DNA from: an uncultured Lachnospiraceae bacterium
Lineage (GTDB): Bacteria; Bacillota; Clostridia; Lachnospirales; Lachnospiraceae
Assembly: GCA_947589095.1 (NCBI GenBank)
Contig: CANQBX010000005.1
Location: 21,712 to 85,711 of the forward strand
DNA length: 64,000 nucleotides
Direction of reading: 5' to 3'
Shown piece after piece: positions 59,561 through 64,000 of this stretch; positions within the stretch are counted from its first letter, which is position 1, and each line of letters starts with the position of its first letter. The position numbers and the translations under genes are program-made. The notes under the pieces were generated by a model. The model was not told where the DNA came from and did no database searches. It worked only from the letters and a program-made list of their open reading frames with translations.

Positions 59561-60574
59561 ATGGGCATCCGTATCATCAAGGCAGGCATGATGACCACCG
59601 TACAGGATCTGGGCCGTACCGGCTATCAGAGCCAGGGCTTTCCGGTGGCCGGCGTTATGGATGTGCGGTCCTTTAAGATCGCGAACCTCCTTTTGGACAA
59701 TCCGGAAAATGAGGCCGTGCTGGAATTTACGCTGATCGGCCCGACGCTGGAATTTACGTCGGACACGCTGATCGCGATCACCGGCGGGGATTTCCAGCCG
59801 ACGATCAACGGGGAACCGGCGCCGATGTACACGGCTATTTATGTCAATAAGGGCGACGTGCTGAAATTCTCCAGCGCCCGCACCGGAAGCCGGGGCTATG
59901 TGGCATTTTCCAGCTATTTAAAGATACCGGTGGTTATGGGCAGCCGCTGCACGAACATGAAGAGCTCCATCGGTGGCTTTAAGGGGCGCAAGCTTCAGGA
60001 TGGCGACTATATCGAATTTCGTATCAAGAGACGTTATCTGCCGTTCTTTCTGTCCAGGACGCTGGATCTGGACGAGTTTGACCAGGAAGACGCGACGCTT
60101 CGGGTGGTCATGGGACCGCAGGACTATCTGTTCAGCAAACAGGGCATCGATACGTTCCTAAGCAGCGAATACAAGGTGACCAGCGATTTCGACCGCATGG
60201 GCTGCCGGCTGGAGGGACCGTTCATTTCCCGCAAGGAAGACAAGGACATGATCTCCGACGGCATCGCCTTCGGCTCCATCCAGGTGCCGGCCCACGGCAA
60301 GCCGATCATCCTTCTGGCCGACCGGCAGACCACCGGCGGGTATCCGAAGATCGCCACGGTGGCGTCGGTGGATATCCCGAAGCTGGTGCAGAGAAAGACC
60401 GACCATTCGATCCGGTTCAAAGCCATTTCCGTAGAGGAGGCCCAGAAGCTTTATCTGGCGGAGCTGGAAGAGCTGAACGAGATGCGCAAGAAGATCCACA
60501 GGCCGTGCAAAGAGGTTCTGGAGTGCCGGCAGACGGCGAAGCGGCTGAGGAGGCTTTTTGAGGCGCAGATGTAG
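59561..60574 (+). CDS. pxpC: 5-oxoprolinase subunit PxpC (KipA family)
   Basis: A 337-residue KipA/PxpC protein, partner of PxpB. The start I-K-A-G-M-M-T-T-V-Q-D-L-G-R is the family signature, followed by G-V-A-G-like P-V-A-G-V-M-D, and later D-R-M-G-C-R-L-E-G-P, G-I-A-F-G-S-I-Q-V-P and L-L-A-D-R-Q-T-T-G-G-Y-P-K-I. It corresponds to the other half of the urea carboxylase carboxyltransferase region. ATG 59561 has GAGAGGAGG upstream. The C-terminal 45 residues are helical and basic. Confidence 0.94.
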   Translation: MGIRIIKAGMMTTVQDLGRTGYQSQGFPVAGVMDVRSFKIANLLLDNPENEAVLEFTLIGPTLEFTSDTLIAITGGDFQPTINGEPAPMYTAIYVNKGDVLKFSSARTGSRGYVAFSSYLKIPVVMGSRCTNMKSSIGGFKGRKLQDGDYIEFRIKRRYLPFFLSRTLDLDEFDQEDATLRVVMGPQDYLFSKQGIDTFLSSEYKVTSDFDRMGCRLEGPFISRKEDKDMISDGIAFGSIQVPAHGKPIILLADRQTTGGYPKIATVASVDIPKLVQRKTDHSIRFKAISVEEAQKLYLAELEELNEMRKKIHRPCKEVLECRQTAKRLRRLFEAQM

Positions 60575-60608
60575 ACAGATAACAGGAAAATGAAAGGGGA
60601 ACAAGACG

Positions 60609-61061
60609 ATGGATCTTGAGAAGATTGCAGGATTAGTGAAAATGATCGAAGAATCCGGACTGACGGAGTTTACGTATAAAGAGGGCGACGTGAAGATCAC
60701 GATGAGCAAGCTGGAGCATCCGCCGGTGGTGGCGGCCGGAATGCCGGCCATGCCGGTTGGCGGACCGGCGCCGGCCGGCGCGGCGCCGGCTCCCGCGGCA
60801 GCACCTGCGGAGGAGGACGAGGTCCTCTTCATCACGGCGCCGATCGTGGGAACTTTCTATTCGGCGGCGGGCCCGGATATCCCGGCCTATGTGCGCGTGG
60901 GCGACCGGATCAAGGAAGGCCAGACGGTCTGCATCCTGGAGGCCATGAAGCTGATGAATGAGATTCAGTGCGAATTCGACTGCGAGATCGAGGCGGTCCT
61001 GGTCAGCAATGAGCAGAAGGTGGAGTACGGTCAGCCCCTGTTCCGCGTAAAGAAGATCTGA
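60609..61061 (+). CDS. biotin carboxyl carrier protein, AccB-like
   Basis: A 150-residue carrier. Residues 1-40 resemble the AccB N-terminus, 41-75 are an Ala/Pro-rich linker, and 80-150 the biotinyl domain with E-A-M-K-L-M-N (Lys is the biotinylation site). It lies between pxpC and the biotin carboxylase gene, 34 and 17 bases away, not next to fatty-acid genes. So it likely serves a carboxylation step of the pxp pathway, though use by acetyl-CoA carboxylase cannot be excluded. AAAGGGG precedes the ATG. Confidence 0.92.
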   Translation: MDLEKIAGLVKMIEESGLTEFTYKEGDVKITMSKLEHPPVVAAGMPAMPVGGPAPAGAAPAPAAAPAEEDEVLFITAPIVGTFYSAAGPDIPAYVRVGDRIKEGQTVCILEAMKLMNEIQCEFDCEIEAVLVSNEQKVEYGQPLFRVKKI

Positions 61062-61078
61062 CACACGGAGGTAGGCAT

Positions 61079-62431
61079 ATGATTAACAAAGTTCTGATCG
61101 CCAACCGCGGCGAGATCGCCGTCCGCATCATCCGCGCTTGCCGCTGCATGGGCATCCAGAGCGTGGCGATCTATTCGAAGGAGGACGCGGACAGTCTCCA
61201 TGTGCAGCTGGCGGACCAGCGCGTCTGCATCGGCGAAGGCCCGGCGAAGGACAGCTATCTGAACATGGACCACATCATCGCCGCCGCCGAGAATGTGCAG
61301 GCGGACGCGATCCATCCCGGCTTCGGATTCCTGTCGGAGAACAGTACCTTTGCCCGCAAATGCCAGGAGAACGGCATCATTTTCATCGGCCCGGATCCGG
61401 ACGTGATCGACCGGATGGGCAATAAATCCGAGGCCCGCAAGACCATGATGGACGCGGGCGTGCCCGTGGTGCCCGGTTCCCGGGAAGCGGTCTACGATGT
61501 GGAAGACGCGAAGAAAGAAGCGGAGCGGATCGGCTATCCGATCATGATCAAGGCGTCCTCCGGCGGAGGCGGCAAGGGCATGCGGGTGGCGAACTCTCCC
61601 GAGGATTTTGAGGTCCAGTTTAACATGGCCCAGCGGGAGTCGGCCAACGCCTTCGGCGACGACGCCATGTACCTGGAGCGCTGCATCGTGAATCCCCGCC
61701 ATGTGGAGATCCAGATCATGGCGGATTCCCACGGAAACGTGGTGGCGCTGGGGGAGCGCGACTGTTCCGTGCAGCGCAACCACCAGAAGCTGATCGAGGA
61801 ATCGCCGTCGCCGGCTATCGACGACGCGGCGCGCCGGAAAATGAACGAGTACGCGGTTCTGGCCGCAAAGACCGTGGGCTATACCAACGCGGGAACCATC
61901 GAATACATCGTAAGCCCCGCGGGTGAATTCTATTTTATGGAAATGAACACTCGCATTCAGGTGGAGCACGGCGTTACGGAGATGGTAACCGGAACGGACC
62001 TGATCATCGAGCAGATCCGGGTGGCCATGGGCGAACCGTTAAGCTTCACCCAGGACGACATCCATCCGAAGGGCCATGCCATCGAATGCCGCATCAACGC
62101 GGAGATCCCGGAGAAGAATTTCATGCCCAGCCCCGGTCTGGTACAGTTCGTGCATCTGCCGGCCGGCAACGGCGTGCGGGTGGACACCGGGCTTTACAGC
62201 GGTTATCGGATCCCGTCGCTGTACGATTCCATGATCGCCAAGATCATCGTTCACGCTCCCACGCGGGAGGCGGCGCTTCTGAAGATGCGCGCGGCGCTGG
62301 ATGAGATGGTGGTCATCGGCGTGGAGACGAACCTGGACTTCCAGTACCAGATCATCCGGCACCCGACGTTTATCGAAGGGAAGGCGGACACCGGGTTTAT
62401 TGAGAGTTTCATGAAGATGAAGGGGCAGTAA
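61079..62431 (+). CDS. biotin carboxylase, AccC-like
   Basis: A 450-residue biotin carboxylase that forms carboxybiotin from bicarbonate and ATP. The ATP-grasp glycine loop is S-S-G-G-G-G-K-G-M-R, and the active-site E-M-N-T-R-I-Q-V-E-H carries the conserved Arg-x-Gln-Val-Glu. The usual V-E-H-P-V-T-E reads V-E-H-G-V-T-E here, a Pro to Gly change at a normally invariant place. No carboxyltransferase alpha/beta (accA/accD) genes are near; PxpB-PxpC could act in that role. Confidence 0.93.
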   Translation: MINKVLIANRGEIAVRIIRACRCMGIQSVAIYSKEDADSLHVQLADQRVCIGEGPAKDSYLNMDHIIAAAENVQADAIHPGFGFLSENSTFARKCQENGIIFIGPDPDVIDRMGNKSEARKTMMDAGVPVVPGSREAVYDVEDAKKEAERIGYPIMIKASSGGGGKGMRVANSPEDFEVQFNMAQRESANAFGDDAMYLERCIVNPRHVEIQIMADSHGNVVALGERDCSVQRNHQKLIEESPSPAIDDAARRKMNEYAVLAAKTVGYTNAGTIEYIVSPAGEFYFMEMNTRIQVEHGVTEMVTGTDLIIEQIRVAMGEPLSFTQDDIHPKGHAIECRINAEIPEKNFMPSPGLVQFVHLPAGNGVRVDTGLYSGYRIPSLYDSMIAKIIVHAPTREAALLKMRAALDEMVVIGVETNLDFQYQIIRHPTFIEGKADTGFIESFMKMKGQ

Positions 62432-62579
62432 AGAGGGCTGACTTTGGAGTGTGCGTCCGGCAGGCCTGTTATATCCTGACTGCGGCAGCGTTTCACAGAC
62501 GGAGGAAGCAGGTAAACGCTGCCGGGAGGATGTCCGGAAGTTTTCTTCAGTCGGACAGAATGAAAAGGAGTGGAGAGAT

Positions 62580-63347
62580 ATGTATCGCGTAGACTTAAAC
62601 AGCGACCTGGGCGAGAGCTTCGGCCGCTATACACTGGGAAATGACGATAAGATCATCCCGTTAGTGACGTCCGCCAACGTGGCCTGCGGCTTTCACGCCT
62701 CGGACCCGGTGGTAATGGACAAGACGATCGCCATGGCGGCCGCCGCCGGCATCCGCGCAGGCGCGCATCCCGGCTTCCCGGATCTTATGGGCTTCGGCCG
62801 CAGGAACATGGTGGTATCGCCGGACGAGGCGAAGGCGTATACGCTGTATCAGCTGGGCGCCCTGGACGCATTTCTGCGGGTCCACGGTATGAAGATGCAG
62901 CATGTGAAGCCCCACGGCGCGTTCTACAATATGGCGGCTAAGGACTACACGCTGTCGAAGGCGATCTGCGAGGCGGTGAAGACATATGACGCGGATCTGA
63001 TCGTGCTGGCCTTATCCGGCGGTGAGCTGGCCCGCGCGGCCATGGATCTGGGGCTTCGCACCGCGCAGGAGGTCTTCGCGGACCGTGCCTACGAGGAGGA
63101 CGGGACGCTGGTGAACCGCCGCAAGGAGGGAGCCATGATTACCGATGAGGACGAGGCCATCGCCCGCGTGATCCGCATGGTGAAGGAGCAGAAGGTGACG
63201 GCGATCACCGGCGGGGACATTCCGATCCGGGCGGATTCCGTCTGCGTCCACGGGGACGGCGCGAAGGCGCTGGCGTTCGTGGAGAAGATCCGCGCGGCGC
63301 TTACGGCGGAGGGCGTTGAGATCTGCGCGCTTGAAGAGATCGTGTGA
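62580..63347 (+). CDS. pxpA: 5-oxoprolinase subunit PxpA (LamB/YcsF family)
   Basis: A 255-residue LamB/YcsF protein, the usual length. Signatures are D-L-N-S-D-L-G-E-S-F-G, T-S-A-N-V-A-C-G-F-H-A-S-D, G-A-H-P-G-F-P-D and V-K-P-H-G-A-F-Y-N. PxpA completes PxpABC and probably carries out hydrolysis of the activated lactam. The ATG at 62580 has AAAAGGAG upstream. The gap of 148 bases after the carboxylase gene holds no other gene. Last gene of the operon. Confidence 0.94.
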   Translation: MYRVDLNSDLGESFGRYTLGNDDKIIPLVTSANVACGFHASDPVVMDKTIAMAAAAGIRAGAHPGFPDLMGFGRRNMVVSPDEAKAYTLYQLGALDAFLRVHGMKMQHVKPHGAFYNMAAKDYTLSKAICEAVKTYDADLIVLALSGGELARAAMDLGLRTAQEVFADRAYEEDGTLVNRRKEGAMITDEDEAIARVIRMVKEQKVTAITGGDIPIRADSVCVHGDGAKALAFVEKIRAALTAEGVEICALEEIV

Positions 63348-63425
63348 GGTAAGAACAAGGCGGGAGCGGGCGGTAAGAGTAATTGACGGAAAACAAGGAG
63401 AATTCGTGCTGCTGCGGCAACACCA

Positions 63426-63459
63426 AAATCAGGGGCTATGGCGACATAGTCCCTGATTT
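63426..63459 (+). terminator. terminator of the pxp operon
   Basis: AAATCAGGG pairs with CCCTGATTT and CTATG with CATAG around GCGA, a stem of 14 pairs with one mismatch. The U-run is short (ATTT). It ends eight bases before the intron. Confidence 0.8.
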
Positions 63460-63467
63460 AACATAAT

Positions 63468-64000
63468 GTGCGCCCGGCGGCGCACGTTTCTAAAGGGTGA
63501 AAGTCCCGAATCCGCCCGGTAGTGGGAAGGATATAGCCGAAGGCAAGGGTGTCCATCGCGAGGTGGAATCTGAAGGAAGCCGGATGTGGGAACAGACTAA
63601 CCACGAGCAAACCTCTGGCCTGACGAACAGAAACCGCACAAAAGGCTATGCATGAGGGTAAGACTGCATTACAAGCTGAAGCCCGATAACTACACGGAAT
63701 CATGCATGGTAGATGTGGCAGGTAGATGGAGGGAAAGAAACGTGTGGTACCCGGGGAGGTCTGTGCGGCATGTCTTGAAAAGGATAACCACGGCCGAGAG
63801 GCAGTGCTGAACGCACAGAAGTCAGCAGAGGCCATAGTAGCAGAGATGTGAAGGGCCGAATCAACAGGAGTCTTTAGTACGACCCGGAAAGGAGGAATGG
63901 GCAGATGGATGCAGAAAACAGTAAAGAAAGCTGCTTGCAGAGAGATAGTGCGGAACACAAAGGGTATGTAAGAGCGCATCGCTCATTCAACCGGATATGG
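63468..64000 (+). mobile_element. group II intron, 5' part (runs off the window)
   Basis: The sequence after the terminator begins GTGCG (63468-63472), the 5' splice-site consensus of group II introns, followed by about 430 bases without a gene but with domain-I-like text (AAAGGGTGAAAGTCCCGAAT, GCCGAAGGCAAGG, GAAGGAAGCCGGATG), and then the start of a reverse-transcriptase-type frame. Insertion directly behind a terminator stem is typical of group IIC introns. The class cannot be fixed from this part; the 3' end is outside. Confidence 0.85.
63905..64000 (+). CDS. intron-encoded protein (reverse transcriptase/maturase), N-terminus only
   Basis: Only the first 32 codons are in the window: M-D-A-E-N-S-K-E-S-C-L-Q-R-D-S-A-E-H-K-G-Y and onward to R-A-H-R-S-F-N-R-I-W, open to the edge. 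AAAGGAGG lies about nine bases before the ATG at 63905. The identity as a maturase is inferred from position in domain IV of the intron; no RT motif is reached. Confidence 0.65.
   Translation, partial: MDAENSKESCLQRDSAEHKGYVRAHRSFNRIW

Noticed and set aside
58831-63347. Urea amidolyase (urea carboxylase plus allophanate hydrolase)
   Set aside because: No allophanate hydrolase (amidase-type) gene is present, and PxpA marks the operon as lactam-related.

Overview
The window reads as chromosomal DNA of a spore-forming Firmicute, most likely a GC-rich member of the Lachnospiraceae (Clostridium cluster XIVa). The evidence is an alpha/beta small acid-soluble spore protein, a YlbJ-like sporulation membrane protein, the DapL route to diaminopimelate with DapF, RecU, a glnA followed by an ANTAR regulator, strong AAGGAGG ribosome binding sites, and sigma-A promoters of the TTGACA-17-TATAAT type. 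The assignment is from gene content only.

Left part (1 to about 21 kb) is accessory and catabolic. After a partial flavin-type oxidoreductase, an acetyltransferase and an alanine/ornithine-type racemase comes a carbohydrate locus. A GH2 glycosidase and a LacI-type repressor fused to a ribokinase are read leftward. Divergent from them, a long rightward series begins at a clear promoter plus operator: GH51 arabinofuranosidase, ribokinase, two ABC permeases, a lipoprotein sugar-binding protein, a BNR/sialidase-fold lipoprotein, a KDPG-type aldolase, a second BNR protein without a signal peptide, an alpha/beta hydrolase, a LarA-like (DUF2088) protein, an Rpn-type nuclease, an SGNH hydrolase and another alpha/beta hydrolase. 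Together these suggest uptake and breakdown of an esterified arabinose- and/or sugar-acid-containing glycan.

Middle part (21 to 40 kb) mixes housekeeping and stress genes: an acyltransferase, a THF riboswitch with folT, an Mrp-type Fe-S carrier, an ArsR/CadC repressor with its operator and a metal P-type ATPase, glnA with an ANTAR (NitR-like) regulator, dapF and dapL, a PdaA-like deacetylase, a lysine-rich histone-like protein, an IS200-type insertion sequence, and a two-component system divergent from a lantibiotic-immunity-type ABC transporter.

Right part (40 to 57 kb) is mostly core: HerA-like ATPase, two paralogous rRNA m5C methyltransferases, recG, SASP, rsmD-coaD, a coiled-coil protein, ylbJ, an M23 peptidase, two pseudouridine synthases, two HAD phosphatases, an SDR and recU.

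The last 7 kb is a coherent operon: NRAMP-type transporter, PxpB, PxpC, biotin carboxyl carrier protein, biotin carboxylase and PxpA. It has the parts of a split urea-carboxylase-like enzyme joined to a 5-oxoprolinase. Its terminator is immediately followed by the 5' end of a group II intron that runs out of the window. Other points of interest are in-frame low-complexity insertions in three conserved enzymes, several degenerate minisatellites, and a long branched inverted repeat downstream of recG. No CRISPR array, rRNA or tRNA gene was recognised.
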